This document shows positions 17,874 through 27,379 of a stretch of DNA of 56,779 nt, one piece after another. Below the pieces are notes generated by a model. That model did not search any database. It was given only the letters and a program-made list of their open reading frames with translations, and was not told where the DNA came from. The translations under genes were made by a program, and so were the position numbers. The DNA comes from Pseudomonadota bacterium (GTDB lineage: Bacteria > Pseudomonadota > Gammaproteobacteria > Steroidobacterales > Steroidobacteraceae), in NCBI GenBank assembly GCA_021808195.1, contig JAKBCE010000027.1, positions 1 through 56,779 of the forward strand. Reading direction: 5' to 3'. Each line of letters begins with the position of its first letter. The first letter of the stretch is position 1.

Positions 17874-19928
17874 ATGGATCCCTCCAGCGGCATTGACATC
17901 GGTACGGCGGAGCGCAAATCCGAACTGTGGATCGGGCTTGATACCGGCGGAACCTATACCGACGCGGTCATCATGGACGGCGCCGGGCACGTCACGGCGA
18001 GCGCCAAGGCGCTGACCACCCATTGGGATCTGTCGGTCGGGCTCGGCAACGCGCTGCGCTCCGTGCTCGGTACTCTGCCGGCAGATGCGCGCCATGACAT
18101 CACCTTGGTGTCGGTTTCCACGACGCTCGCGACCAATGCGGTAGTTGAGAATCGCTTCAGTCCCATCTGCGCCATTCTGATCGGCTTCAATGACCGTATG
18201 GTGCAGATGGCCGGGTTTACCGACCAGCGCGGCGATGTCATCGTACGCGTCACCGGGGGCCACGATCCGACCGGTCAGGAGGACGCCCCGCTCGATGAGG
18301 CCGCCATCGAGGCGGCGGTTCGCCAGCATGCCGATCAGGTCGAGGCGTTCGTCGTCGCGGCGCAGTTCTCGGTGCGCAATCCGGAGCATGAGTTACGGGC
18401 CCGTCAGCGGATTCGTGCGCTCAGCGACAAATCCATTACCTGCAGTCACGAGATGAGCGCGCAGCTGAATGCGCCGAAGCGGGCGCTTACCGCTGCGCTC
18501 AACGCGCGCCTGGTGCCGCAGATTCGCCATTTGCTGCAGGCACTGACTAAGCAACTGCGGCATGAGGCGATCAGCGCCCCCCTGATGATCGTGAAGGGGG
18601 ACGGCACGCTGATGCGCGCCGATGTCGCCCTCGAGCATCCGGTACAGACGGTGCTCTCGGGGCCGGCGGCGAGCGTGGTTGGTGCAGCGTTCCTCACGGG
18701 GCTGAAGGACTTCGCCGTGGCCGACATGGGCGGAACGACGACCGACGTCGCACTTATCGTCAATGAGCGACCCGTGGTGCGCGCCGAAGGGGCGGTGATC
18801 GGCGGCTGGCGAACCATGATCGAAGCGGTGGACGTGCACACCTGTGGACTCGGCGGCGACAGCGAGATTCACTTCGATCGCGATGGGCACATGCGCGTCG
18901 GACCGCGGCGTGTCGTGCCGCTCAGTTTGCTGGCGCAACAGTTTCCGCAGATGCTCGATACCTTGCGCGAGCTCGCCGGAACGGATCGGGTGGCCCCGTA
19001 TGGCGCGCAGTTCGCGCATCGCAATCCCGGAGGCGATGCCGGTGCGCAGCTCGACCGTTTGGAGCGGCGCGTGTGGGAGTCGCTGGCCGACACCCCTCGC
19101 GGGCTCGACGTAGTTGCACGTACGGCGCAGGGCGCTGAGGCGCTTTGGCGTTTGGTGGATCGGGGGCTGGCGAGCATTTCGGGGTTTACCCCGAGTGATG
19201 CACTGCACGTGCTCGGGCGCCAGAGCGGCTGGGACCACGAGGCAGCCCAGTTCGGAGCGCGAATTCTCACCGCGGTGCAGCGCCACGAGACCGCTGGCAG
19301 GACCGAGGAGACGCTGGAGGAGCTGTGCGCAAGAGTGTATGAACTGGTCATCCGTCGGGCAACGCGTGTGGTGTTGGAGTGTGCGCTGGCGCAGGATCCC
19401 GGCGTCGAGGCTCCCGAGGGCCGCTGGGGACCGCTCGGCATCGTGCTCGATCGGCTAGTCGAAGGCCGTCCGGTCTCGAATTTGATCGACGTTCAGCTGC
19501 GCCTGCCCAACCCTCTGGTGGCGATCGGCGGACCGGCTCATGCTTTCTATACTGATGTGGCGCGACGCTTGGGCGCCCCGCTGATCGTTCCGGAGCACGC
19601 CTCGGTGTGCAACGCGGTCGGGGCGGTGGCCGGTGTCGTTGCGGAAACCTGCGACGTGCTGGTCAACCAGCCCGAATACAATCTGTTCAGAGTGCACGAT
19701 CCGGCAGGGATGCGTGATTTCAATAACGCCGAGGAGGCGATCGAGCTGGCGAAGCGTGTGTCGCGCGAGCTGGCGCTGGCCGCAGCGCAGCGCGCCGGCG
19801 CCAAGGATCCGCACCTCGAGACGACGGTCATCGAACGTCGGGCGCACTCGAGCAGCAGTGGGGACTACCTGGCAGAAGCGAGGGTGCGCTCGCGGGCGAC
19901 GGGGCGTCCGACGACGGCGCGCTCATGA
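17874..19928 (+). CDS. Hydantoinase/oxoprolinase family protein (HyuA-like, no HyuB partner)
   Basis: The 684-residue product starts with ATG at 17874, though the ribosome-binding site is weak. It carries the actin-like ATPase motifs of the HyuA family: LDTGGTYTD near residue 23 (phosphate 1), VADMGGTTTDVAL near 284 (phosphate 2) and HTCGLGGDSEIHFD shortly after. Family members split cyclic amides such as hydantoin, N-methylhydantoin or 5-oxoproline using ATP. Two-subunit enzymes need HyuB, which is absent on both sides here, so this belongs to the stand-alone subgroup whose substrate is not established. N-methylhydantoin hydrolysis leads to sarcosine, which would fit this locus, but that is an inference only. 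glpD follows 73 bases downstream. Confidence 0.8.
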   Translation: MDPSSGIDIGTAERKSELWIGLDTGGTYTDAVIMDGAGHVTASAKALTTHWDLSVGLGNALRSVLGTLPADARHDITLVSVSTTLATNAVVENRFSPICAILIGFNDRMVQMAGFTDQRGDVIVRVTGGHDPTGQEDAPLDEAAIEAAVRQHADQVEAFVVAAQFSVRNPEHELRARQRIRALSDKSITCSHEMSAQLNAPKRALTAALNARLVPQIRHLLQALTKQLRHEAISAPLMIVKGDGTLMRADVALEHPVQTVLSGPAASVVGAAFLTGLKDFAVADMGGTTTDVALIVNERPVVRAEGAVIGGWRTMIEAVDVHTCGLGGDSEIHFDRDGHMRVGPRRVVPLSLLAQQFPQMLDTLRELAGTDRVAPYGAQFAHRNPGGDAGAQLDRLERRVWESLADTPRGLDVVARTAQGAEALWRLVDRGLASISGFTPSDALHVLGRQSGWDHEAAQFGARILTAVQRHETAGRTEETLEELCARVYELVIRRATRVVLECALAQDPGVEAPEGRWGPLGIVLDRLVEGRPVSNLIDVQLRLPNPLVAIGGPAHAFYTDVARRLGAPLIVPEHASVCNAVGAVAGVVAETCDVLVNQPEYNLFRVHDPAGMRDFNNAEEAIELAKRVSRELALAAAQRAGAKDPHLETTVIERRAHSSSSGDYLAEARVRSRATGRPTTARS

Positions 19929-20001
19929 TCATGCCCCGACACCCAGAGTGCTCCTTGATCGCCTGACACATGGTTGCATCCGAACATCCTGATGGCAGCG
20001 T

Positions 20002-21645
20002 ATGTCTAATCACACACTCGCGTCTTCGCCGGATACGTCGGCTATCGGTATGAGTCCTGCAAGCACAGCGGCTGGAGAGACATCGCGAGCAGCGCAGACG
20101 CCTGCGCAGGATCTCTACGATCTGGTCGTCGTCGGCGGCGGCGTCAATGGGGTCGGAATTGCCCGCGACGCAGCTGGACGTGGACTCACAGTTCTTCTGC
20201 TTGAGCGAAAGGATCTGGCGGGCGCTACGTCGTCGGCGTCCTCGAAGCTGATCCATGGCGGTCTGCGCTATCTCGAGCAGAGGGAGTTTCGCCTGGTCCG
20301 CGAGAGCCTGAAGGAACGGGAGGTCCTTTGGGCGGCCGCGCCGCACATCGTCAAGCCATTGCGGTTCGTGCTGCCCGTCCATCGCGGCATGCGTCCGGCA
20401 TGGATGCTGCGCGCAGGACTGTTTCTTTACGACCACATCGGCGGGCGCAAACGCCTGCCGGCGACGCGAGTGTTGCGTCGAGGTGGGGCGCAAGCGCTGC
20501 AACCGCTGCGCGAAGAGATCCGCTTGGCGTTTGAGTACTCCGATTGCTGGGTCGATGACGCCCGGTTGGTGGTCATCAACGCCATCGATGCAAGCGAGCG
20601 GGGGGCGACTGTTGCCATTGGCTGCAGTCTCGTCTCGGCACACCGGGAGGGGGCTTTCTGGCAGATCGAAGTCGACTCGCACGCCGGGGCGCGGCGCGCC
20701 GTGCGCGCGCGTGCCTTGATCAATGCCGCAGGCCCATGGGTACAGGATGTGCTCGGGCGAACGGGCGCGAAGGGTCATCGTGGGCTGCGGCTGGTCAAGG
20801 GCAGCCACATCGTCGTGCCGCGCCTCTACGCCGGCGAGCAAGCGTATACGCTGCAGGGCGCCGATGGTCGCGTGGTGTTTGCGATCCCGTACGAGCAGGC
20901 GTTCACGCTGATCGGCACGACGGACATCCCCTACGAAAGCGATCCGGCACAGGTGCAGGCAAGCGGCGAAGAGATCAACTATCTGTGCGACGTGCTGGCA
21001 GAGTATGTGCGACCCAGAGTAAGCCCCGAGCAGGTGATTTGGCACTACTCTGGCGTGCGCCCGCTGTACGACGATGGCGGTGTCAGTGCCTCCACCGTGA
21101 CGCGCGATTACGTTTTTGATCTCGACGCACCGCCGGACGGCGCGCCGATCTTGTCCGTCTTTGGGGGCAAGCTTACGACCTATCGGCGCTTGGCTGAACA
21201 TGCTCTCGCGGAGCTCCTGCCGCGCTTGAAGATTCCCGATCACCCCTGGACCCGCGGCGCAACGCTGCCGGGCGGGGAGATTGCGCGGATGGATCTGGAG
21301 CGCTTCACGCGTGAGCAGTGCGCTCGCTATGCGTTTGTTCCACCCGAGCTGGTGACGCGCATGTGCCGCGCATACGGTACGCGAATCGAGCGGATCATGG
21401 GCAACGCGCGCCGCGCTGGGGATTTGGGCGAACAGATTGTCCCGCAGCTGTACGAGGCGGAACTCGACTATCTGCGGACCCGGGAATGGGCGCGCAGCGC
21501 GCAGGATGTGCTGTGGCGTCGCTCGAAGCTTGGGTTGAGGCACGCGAGCGAAGCGGCGGAGCGAATTGATCGTTGGTTCGCGGCGGCCGCAACCGCCGGC
21601 AATGCCGAAGTTGCCGCTGCCGGGTCGAACGGCGCAGGCCCGTGA
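20002..21645 (+). CDS. glpD: Aerobic glycerol-3-phosphate dehydrogenase
   Basis: 547 residues. After a ~35-residue Ser/Ala/Thr-rich extension the FAD site VVVGGGVNGVGIARDAAGRG appears, followed by the family signature SSASSKLIHGGLRYLE and the substrate region SVFGGKLTTYR. These identify GlpD, the membrane-bound flavoenzyme that oxidises glycerol-3-phosphate to dihydroxyacetone phosphate and reduces ubiquinone. It completes the glycerol pathway begun by GlpK and GlpF 11-13 kb upstream. The N-terminal extension is longer than in Escherichia coli GlpD. The true start could be a later ATG (for example residue 17), since the ribosome-binding site before 20002 is weak. Confidence 0.95.
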   Translation: MSNHTLASSPDTSAIGMSPASTAAGETSRAAQTPAQDLYDLVVVGGGVNGVGIARDAAGRGLTVLLLERKDLAGATSSASSKLIHGGLRYLEQREFRLVRESLKEREVLWAAAPHIVKPLRFVLPVHRGMRPAWMLRAGLFLYDHIGGRKRLPATRVLRRGGAQALQPLREEIRLAFEYSDCWVDDARLVVINAIDASERGATVAIGCSLVSAHREGAFWQIEVDSHAGARRAVRARALINAAGPWVQDVLGRTGAKGHRGLRLVKGSHIVVPRLYAGEQAYTLQGADGRVVFAIPYEQAFTLIGTTDIPYESDPAQVQASGEEINYLCDVLAEYVRPRVSPEQVIWHYSGVRPLYDDGGVSASTVTRDYVFDLDAPPDGAPILSVFGGKLTTYRRLAEHALAELLPRLKIPDHPWTRGATLPGGEIARMDLERFTREQCARYAFVPPELVTRMCRAYGTRIERIMGNARRAGDLGEQIVPQLYEAELDYLRTREWARSAQDVLWRRSKLGLRHASEAAERIDRWFAAAATAGNAEVAAAGSNGAGP

Positions 21646-21814
21646 GTCGTCCCGTCCTGCCCTCGGGCGGGAGACGGGCGTCACGACCGATTGTGCGCGG
21701 CCTCGCAGTTGGTGGCGGCGCCGGCAGGCGCTTAGGTTGGCAAGCTCCGGGGAATCTGGTCCAATGAGACCGAAGCGGACGTTCACCTAACGATCCGTAA
21801 TTTTCGGGGGGTCG

Positions 21815-23260
21815 ATGCACACATCCGAAGCAGGCGGCGTGGCTGGCGCGAACGCGCAGCCCGAGGTCATCCCTGCTCCCGAGACTCTCGGCGAGCTGGC
21901 GGCCGCCGCGGGCGAGCCGGCTGCGCTCGAGGCGCCGGCAGCGCAACCGGCATCGACCGCACAGCGGTGGTACGTGGCGTTCATGATGTGCCTCGTGTAC
22001 ACGCTGAGCATCACCGACCGCTATTCGATTTCCACGGTTCTCGAGCTGATCCGCCGCGAACTGCACCTTTCCGATGCCAATGTGGCATTTCTGACCGGCG
22101 TGTCACTCGCAATCTTCTATGTGGTTTTTGGATTCCCGTTATCGTGGCTGATCGATCGCAAGAGCCGGCGCGACATCGTGGTCGGCTCGCTCGTTGCCTG
22201 GTCCGGCCTCACCGTCGCCACCGGCTTGGCGCGCAACTATTCGCAGCTGCTGCTGGCGCGTATCGGGGTGGGTGTGGGCGAGGCCGGTGGAACGCCGGGC
22301 GCCAATTCACTGCTCTCGGATTATTTCCCGCCCGAACGGCGCACCATGGCGCTGCAAGTGTTCTCGCTGGGCGCGGCGCTCGGTACGTGGCTGGGCTCCT
22401 CGATAGCCGGCATCATTGCTTACTACTTCAGCTGGCGCGGCATGTTTCTTGCGCTCGGTGCGCCGGGCATCCTGGTCGGTGTGCTGATGTGGCTGACCAT
22501 CCGTGAGCCGCAGCGCGGACGGCTCGATGCTCACGCCCCTGGTGCGAAGGTGCCGCCGTTGCGCGTGATCGTTCGGTTCATGTGCACTCAGCGGGCGACG
22601 GTGCACATGATTCTCGGCACCGGGGTGGCAGCGCTCTGGGGCTGGGGACTGCTCTGGTGGACGCCGGCCTTTCTGATGCGCGCATTTGCTTTGAATGTCG
22701 AGCAGGCCGGCACCATTCTCGGCAGGGTGTACCTGATCGGCGGTGGACTGGCGATGCTCGTCAGTACCTGGCTTTTCTCGCGCCCCTGGCTGACGGATCA
22801 GCGGCGTATCCTGCGCGTCACCGGAGCGACGATCGCATTTGGCACAGTAGTGACCTGGTTCATCTATTCGACGCACTCTTTGGCGTTGTTCAAGATGCTG
22901 CTGTGGCTGTTCGTTCCTACGGTCTACATGTATCTCGGCCCGAGCTTCGGGATTCTGAACAATCTCGCACCGGCGAACATGCGGGCCATGTATTGCGCGG
23001 TCATGCTGCTCGTCGCCAACGTGCTCAATCTGGTGGTCGCGCCGCAGATGGTCGGCTTTCTGAGTGATTCCTTTGCTCCGCATGGCGTACCGGATGCCGC
23101 TTCGCTGCGTTTCGCGCTGCTGTGTCTGGTGCCGACAGGCTTCTGGGCTGCATGGCATTTCGTTCGCGCCGGTCGGCACTTGCGCGAGGATCTGCAGCGC
23201 CTAGCGCAGGGCGCGGCGCCCGGCACTGTGGGCAGTACCGCCGCGCGTCGCGCCGGTTGA
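21815..23260 (+). CDS. MFS transporter (spinster-like)
   Basis: The ATG at 21815 follows a G-rich ribosome-binding site and gives 481 residues. A ~48-residue Ala/Pro/Glu-rich cytoplasmic N-terminus precedes about twelve membrane helices. The first helix region YTLSITDRYSISTVL and the loop DRKSRRDIVVGS (motif A), together with GVGEAGGTPGANSLLSDYF, resemble the spinster-type MFS subfamily common in sphingomonads and related bacteria. It is an inner-membrane carrier with unknown substrate. It follows glpD by 169 bases. A role in glycerol-3-phosphate or glycerophosphodiester uptake is possible from position, but the sequence does not resemble GlpT. Confidence 0.82.
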   Translation: MHTSEAGGVAGANAQPEVIPAPETLGELAAAAGEPAALEAPAAQPASTAQRWYVAFMMCLVYTLSITDRYSISTVLELIRRELHLSDANVAFLTGVSLAIFYVVFGFPLSWLIDRKSRRDIVVGSLVAWSGLTVATGLARNYSQLLLARIGVGVGEAGGTPGANSLLSDYFPPERRTMALQVFSLGAALGTWLGSSIAGIIAYYFSWRGMFLALGAPGILVGVLMWLTIREPQRGRLDAHAPGAKVPPLRVIVRFMCTQRATVHMILGTGVAALWGWGLLWWTPAFLMRAFALNVEQAGTILGRVYLIGGGLAMLVSTWLFSRPWLTDQRRILRVTGATIAFGTVVTWFIYSTHSLALFKMLLWLFVPTVYMYLGPSFGILNNLAPANMRAMYCAVMLLVANVLNLVVAPQMVGFLSDSFAPHGVPDAASLRFALLCLVPTGFWAAWHFVRAGRHLREDLQRLAQGAAPGTVGSTAARRAG

Positions 23261-23283
23261 TTCGGCGCCGGAGGGCGGCCGGG

Positions 23284-24246
23284 TTACACTGACGAACGCA
23301 ACCGTTGCGGGTCGCCAAAACCCTCGGCGAGGCTTTTGCGCAGGTGATCGATCACGCATTGCACCGCTCGAGGGGTCCGCGGCGACCACGGTCGGATTGC
23401 CTGGAGTCGCTCGCCGAAGAAGCCGACCGGTTTCCACTCCGGTAGCACCGGCCGCAATTGGTGGGCGGACGGTCCGCTCCACGCGGTGAAATCAGGCAAG
23501 AGCGCGATGCCCAGACCGCCTGCCACCGCTTCGCGCAGCACCTCGCTATTGTTCGCGCGAAGCGGACCGCTTACCGGCACGCTCACCCGTTGAGTTGCCT
23601 TGCGGCCCGTGGTCCGCTCGAACGACCAGCTCGCTGTGCTGCCATCGCGCAGGTAGAGCAGGCAAGCATGACGGGCAAGCTCGGCGGGGTGTTGAGGCGT
23701 TCCATTTCGAGCGAGGTACTGCGGACTCGCAAGCAGCACCGAAGCGCTCGCGCACAGCGCCACGGCGATGTGCGATTCGGGTACCCGGCTGGCGTGGCGG
23801 ATGGCGAGGTCAAACCCTTCCTGCACCAGATTGACGAAGCGGTCGCTCAGGTCGAGTTCCAGGCGAATGTCCGGGTAACGGCTAAGCAGCGCCGGAATCG
23901 TCGGGGCGATGTGCTGTCGCCCCAGGGCCACGGGCGCGCTCACACGCACCAGTCCGCGCGGCGCGCCGGCCAGGTCTTTCGCGCCGACCACGCCCTGCTC
24001 GATATGCGCGAATGAGCCGCGTGTCTGCTCAACGAGCTGCGCACCTGCCGGCGTCAGCGTGATCGAGCGGGTCGTGCGCCTGACGAGCGGCACATCCAGG
24101 GCCTGTTCGAGGTCCTTCAATCGCATGCTGACCGAGGATTTCGCGATGCCGAGTCGCCGTGCGGTCTGCGTGAGACTGCGGGTTTCGGCAATCACGGTAA
24201 GCATGTGCAAGTCGGGCAGGAGGGCGGCAATGTCACGCGCGCTCAT
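23284..24246 (-). CDS. LysR-family transcriptional regulator
   Basis: 320 residues, ATG at 24246. The N-terminal winged helix-turn-helix is clear (LTQTARRLGIAKSSVSMRLKDLE, about residues 25-47), followed by the linker and an effector-binding domain containing RGLVRVSAPVALGRQHI. It is transcribed away from mmsA across a 123-base gap that holds a perfect palindrome next to its own start, so it probably controls mmsA and itself. The effector may be beta-alanine, malonate semialdehyde or a related compound, as inferred from the target gene. Confidence 0.9.
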   Translation of the reverse strand: MSARDIAALLPDLHMLTVIAETRSLTQTARRLGIAKSSVSMRLKDLEQALDVPLVRRTTRSITLTPAGAQLVEQTRGSFAHIEQGVVGAKDLAGAPRGLVRVSAPVALGRQHIAPTIPALLSRYPDIRLELDLSDRFVNLVQEGFDLAIRHASRVPESHIAVALCASASVLLASPQYLARNGTPQHPAELARHACLLYLRDGSTASWSFERTTGRKATQRVSVPVSGPLRANNSEVLREAVAGGLGIALLPDFTAWSGPSAHQLRPVLPEWKPVGFFGERLQAIRPWSPRTPRAVQCVIDHLRKSLAEGFGDPQRLRSSV

Positions 24247-24261
24247 GCGAGCTACCTCGAT

Positions 24262-24279
24262 TGTTCAAAATTATGAACA
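24262..24279. promoter_or_regulatory. Palindromic operator between LysR gene and mmsA
   Basis: TGTTCA-AAATTA-TGAACA is a perfect 6-bp inverted repeat with a six-base AT-rich centre. It lies 15 bases upstream of the lysR start and 90 bases upstream of mmsA. Inverted repeats of this size in the divergent gap are the usual binding sites of LysR regulators, so this is very likely the site of the adjacent regulator. Confidence 0.6.
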
Positions 24280-24369
24280 GTCTAGCCAGTAAGAAGTGAT
24301 TTGCAAGCCGTGCCGCCGCGCCTAGACTCCGAGCGTCATCTATTACGATACCCGTCCCGGAGTGCTGCG

Positions 24370-25899
24370 ATGTCCACCCAGAAGAATGCTGCGCGTACAA
24401 CAGCGACCGCGGGGGCGGCTGTTGGCCACTGGATCGGCGGTCAGAGACTGGTCAGCGACGGCCGCAGCCAGCCGGTGTTCAACCCGGCCATCGGTGAAGC
24501 GGTTCGGCAGGTCTGTCTAGCCGACGCGCCGCTCGCCAATCGTGCGGTGGCGGCTGCCGCGGCAGCGTTTCCCGGCTGGGCCGATACCCCACCGGTGCGT
24601 CGTGGACGGGTTTTGAACCGCTTTCTTGCGTTGCTGAATGAGCACCGCGATGCCCTTGCCCGCTGCATCACCGAGGAGCACGGCAAAGTGTTTGCCGACG
24701 CTCAGGGCGAGGTGATGCGCGGCATCGAGGTGGTCGAGTTCGCCTGCGGCATCGCTCAGTTGCTGAAAGGAGATTACACCGAGCAGGTTTCCACGGGCAT
24801 CGACAACTGGACGATGCGTCAGCCGCTTGGCGTGGTCGCGGGCATCACCCCGTTCAATTTCCCATGCATGGTGCCGTGCTGGATGTTCCCGATCGCCATC
24901 GCGGCGGGGAACACGTTTGTACTCAAGCCCAGCGAGCGCGATCCGTCAGCCTCGCTCTTGATGGCCGAGTTGCTCAAGGAGGCAGGGCTGCCGGATGGAG
25001 TGTTCAATGTCGTGCAGGGCGACAAGGTCGCGGTGGATGCGCTTCTTGAGCACCCGGAGGTCAGAGCCGTGAGTTTCGTCGGCTCCACCCCGATCGCGCG
25101 GCACCTCTATCAGCGCGGTGCCGAACTCGGCAAGCGCGTGCAGGCGCTCGGTGGCGCCAAGAATCACCTGGTGGTGATGCCGGATGCCGATCTGAGTCAG
25201 GCGGTCGACGGACTGATCGGCGCAGCGTTCGGTTCCGCAGGCGAGCGCTGCATGGCGATCAGCGTCGCGGTACTTGTCGGCGAGGCGGCTGATCGGATCA
25301 TGCCGCAACTCATCGAGCGCACCCGCGCGTTGAAGATCGGACCCGGAACCGATCCAGATGTCGAGATGGGTCCGGTGGTGACCCAGGCGGCGCTCGAGCG
25401 TATCAGCCAGTTCATCGCCACCGGCGAGCGTGAAGGCGCGAAGCTGCAGGTTGATGGCCGTGGCTTGAAGGTGCCCGGCCACGAGCGCGGATTCTTCCTC
25501 GGCGGAACCCTCTTCGACGCGGTGCGCCCTGAGATGACGATTTACAAGGAGGAGATCTTCGGACCGGTGCTCAGCTGCGTGCGCGTTGCGGATATGCAGC
25601 AGGCCATTGCGCTGATCAATGCCCATCCATTTGCCAACGGCGTTGCCTGCTACACCCGCGACGGTGGTGTCGCGCGCGAATTTGCCCGGCGTATTCAGGT
25701 CGGTATGGTCGGAATCAATGTGCCGATCCCGGTGCCCATGGCGTGGCATGGATTTGGCGGCTGGCGGAACAGTCTGTTCGGTGACATGCATGCCTACGGC
25801 GAGGAAGGTGTGCGGTTCTATACCCGACAGAAGTCGATCATGCAGCGCTGGCCGCAGGTCACTGGCGGCGCAGAATTCGCCATGCCGACGACGAAGTGA
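24370..25899 (+). CDS. mmsA: CoA-acylating (methyl)malonate-semialdehyde dehydrogenase
   Basis: I use the ATG at 24370 (509 residues). An in-frame TTG at 24301 would add an unlikely basic segment. The protein is a full-length aldehyde dehydrogenase with Cys294 ([11 protein letters not shown]) and the MmsA signature [28 protein letters not shown] block (residues 103-125). The usual general-base Glu in ELGGK is replaced (ALGGAKNH), as expected for this CoA-dependent subgroup. It converts malonate semialdehyde to acetyl-CoA and CO2, or methylmalonate semialdehyde to propionyl-CoA. With the omega-aminotransferase gene next door, beta-alanine degradation is the most coherent role. The stop lies six bases from the convergent MocR gene. 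Confidence 0.92.
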   Translation: MSTQKNAARTTATAGAAVGHWIGGQRLVSDGRSQPVFNPAIGEAVRQVCLADAPLANRAVAAAAAAFPGWADTPPVRRGRVLNRFLALLNEHRDALARCITEEHGKVFADAQGEVMRGIEVVEFACGIAQLLKGDYTEQVSTGIDNWTMRQPLGVVAGITPFNFPCMVPCWMFPIAIAAGNTFVLKPSERDPSASLLMAELLKEAGLPDGVFNVVQGDKVAVDALLEHPEVRAVSFVGSTPIARHLYQRGAELGKRVQALGGAKNHLVVMPDADLSQAVDGLIGAAFGSAGERCMAISVAVLVGEAADRIMPQLIERTRALKIGPGTDPDVEMGPVVTQAALERISQFIATGEREGAKLQVDGRGLKVPGHERGFFLGGTLFDAVRPEMTIYKEEIFGPVLSCVRVADMQQAIALINAHPFANGVACYTRDGGVAREFARRIQVGMVGINVPIPVPMAWHGFGGWRNSLFGDMHAYGEEGVRFYTRQKSIMQRWPQVTGGAEFAMPTTK

Positions 25900-25905
25900 G
25901 CCGAG

Positions 25906-27288
25906 TCATTCGCCGAGCTCTGCGAGAAACGCGTACAGCCGTTCGTCATCAGCGTAGGCGACGTTGAATCGCCAGTGCCCGCTCTTGCGTCCGTCGGGGT
26001 GAAAGATCTCCCCGGGAGCGAGCAGGATGCCTTGCACCTTGGCGCGGCGCATGATCGATTCGCAGTCCTTGCCGGGCAGCCGGGCCCAGACGAACATTCC
26101 CCCGCCGCCCCCCGCGATCTCGATGCCGCACGCACGCATGCGACGGATCACGCGTGCGCGGGTTTCGCCTAGGCGGCGGCGGAGGCGGTCAAGATGTGCG
26201 CGGTGTCGCCCCGCGGTGAGAATGGCTAGGACGATATGCTCGGTCAGCTCCGAGGAGGACAGTGACGTCATGTTCTTCAGCATGGCGAGCTGTTCGCTTC
26301 GCTCAGGCCGGGCGGCGAGATACCCGACGCGCAGGCTCGGCGCAATCGTTTTGGAGAAACTGCCCACATAGATGACACGCTCGAGTCCGTCGAGGGCGGC
26401 GAGCGAGGTCGGCGGGTCGAGCGAGAGCTCAGCGAAAATGTCGTCTTCGCAGATCGTCAGCCCGCGACGTTCGGCAACGCGCAGCACCGCGTGCGCGGTT
26501 CCTGGTGTGATCGTCGAGCCGGTGGGGTTCTGATAAGTCGTGTTCGTGATAAACAGCCGCGCCCCGGTCTTGGCAGCGATCCGCTCGAGCGCCTCGGCAT
26601 CCGGCCCCTCGGCGGTGCGTGGCACGCCTACCGGATGGGTGCCGCGCCCGCGCAGCATGGCGAGCACATAAGGGTAGCCCGGGTCATCGACTAAAACCGC
26701 CTCGCCCGGTCGGGTCAGGGCGCCGATGACCAGTTCGAGCGCCTGGCTGGCGCCCTGCGTGAGCACGAGCTGCTCCTCCGCACACTCGATACCGCGCAGT
26801 GTCAGCTGGCGGGCCAGGTGATGGCGCAGTCCGCCCAGTCCGTACGCACTACCGTATCGCCCGGCATAGACGGCGGGGCGGCGGGCGACCTGGGTGAGCG
26901 CGGCGCGGACCCCATCGGTGAACAACCATTCGGCCGGCAGCCAGCCGCATCCGGCGTCGACCTGCAGAGCGCGGCGATCAAATTCGCGCCGCAGCGTCCA
27001 GATCGAGTCCACCAGCGGCTCAATCGATGCAACGGGCTGGATGCCCGCAGTCTGTGCATTACGCGCCACGTAGTAGCCGGAGCCGCGTCGCGGCTCGATC
27101 AGACCCTCGGCGACCAGCAGTTCATAGACGCGTGCGGCGGTAAATGGGCTCACCGCATGTGTGCGGGCCAGGGTGCGTACCGAAGGCAGACGTTCCCCGG
27201 GACTCAGCTGGCCAGTGAGGATCCGGGTGCGCAGCCCACCCGACAACGCCTCGACCCGTGTGGGGGTGTCCGTACGGTGCGCGCGCAT
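25906..27288 (-). CDS. MocR-type regulator (GntR helix-turn-helix fused to aminotransferase-like domain)
   Basis: The ATG at 27288 gives 460 residues. Residues about 8-75 are a GntR winged helix (LRTRILTGQLSPGERLPSVR, then HAVSPFTAARVYELL). The rest is a class I aminotransferase-like domain with the PLP lysine in YVGSFSKTIAPSLRVGYLA. MocR/GabR regulators bind PLP and an amino acid and switch an adjacent aminotransferase gene. Here the divergent neighbour 91 bases away is an omega-amino acid:pyruvate aminotransferase, a textbook arrangement. The gap carries CCAG-N6-CTGG at 27308-27321 as a possible half-site pair. Confidence 0.9.
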   Translation of the reverse strand: MRAHRTDTPTRVEALSGGLRTRILTGQLSPGERLPSVRTLARTHAVSPFTAARVYELLVAEGLIEPRRGSGYYVARNAQTAGIQPVASIEPLVDSIWTLRREFDRRALQVDAGCGWLPAEWLFTDGVRAALTQVARRPAVYAGRYGSAYGLGGLRHHLARQLTLRGIECAEEQLVLTQGASQALELVIGALTRPGEAVLVDDPGYPYVLAMLRGRGTHPVGVPRTAEGPDAEALERIAAKTGARLFITNTTYQNPTGSTITPGTAHAVLRVAERRGLTICEDDIFAELSLDPPTSLAALDGLERVIYVGSFSKTIAPSLRVGYLAARPERSEQLAMLKNMTSLSSSELTEHIVLAILTAGRHRAHLDRLRRRLGETRARVIRRMRACGIEIAGGGGGMFVWARLPGKDCESIMRRAKVQGILLAPGEIFHPDGRKSGHWRFNVAYADDERLYAFLAELGE

Positions 27289-27307
27289 AGGTGTATTGCT
27301 GTTCGGT

Positions 27308-27321
27308 CCAGTACAGTCTGG
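27308..27321. promoter_or_regulatory. Candidate MocR operator in the divergent gap
   Basis: CCAG-TACAGT-CTGG forms a short inverted repeat in the 91-base region shared by the MocR and aminotransferase genes. MocR regulators usually act from this position. The repeat is short and its role is unproven. Confidence 0.3.
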
Positions 27322-27379
27322 TGATCTATCGGCAGGAGTGTAGCGCGGTCCCGGCGCCGCGCACGGGCATATTGAACGC

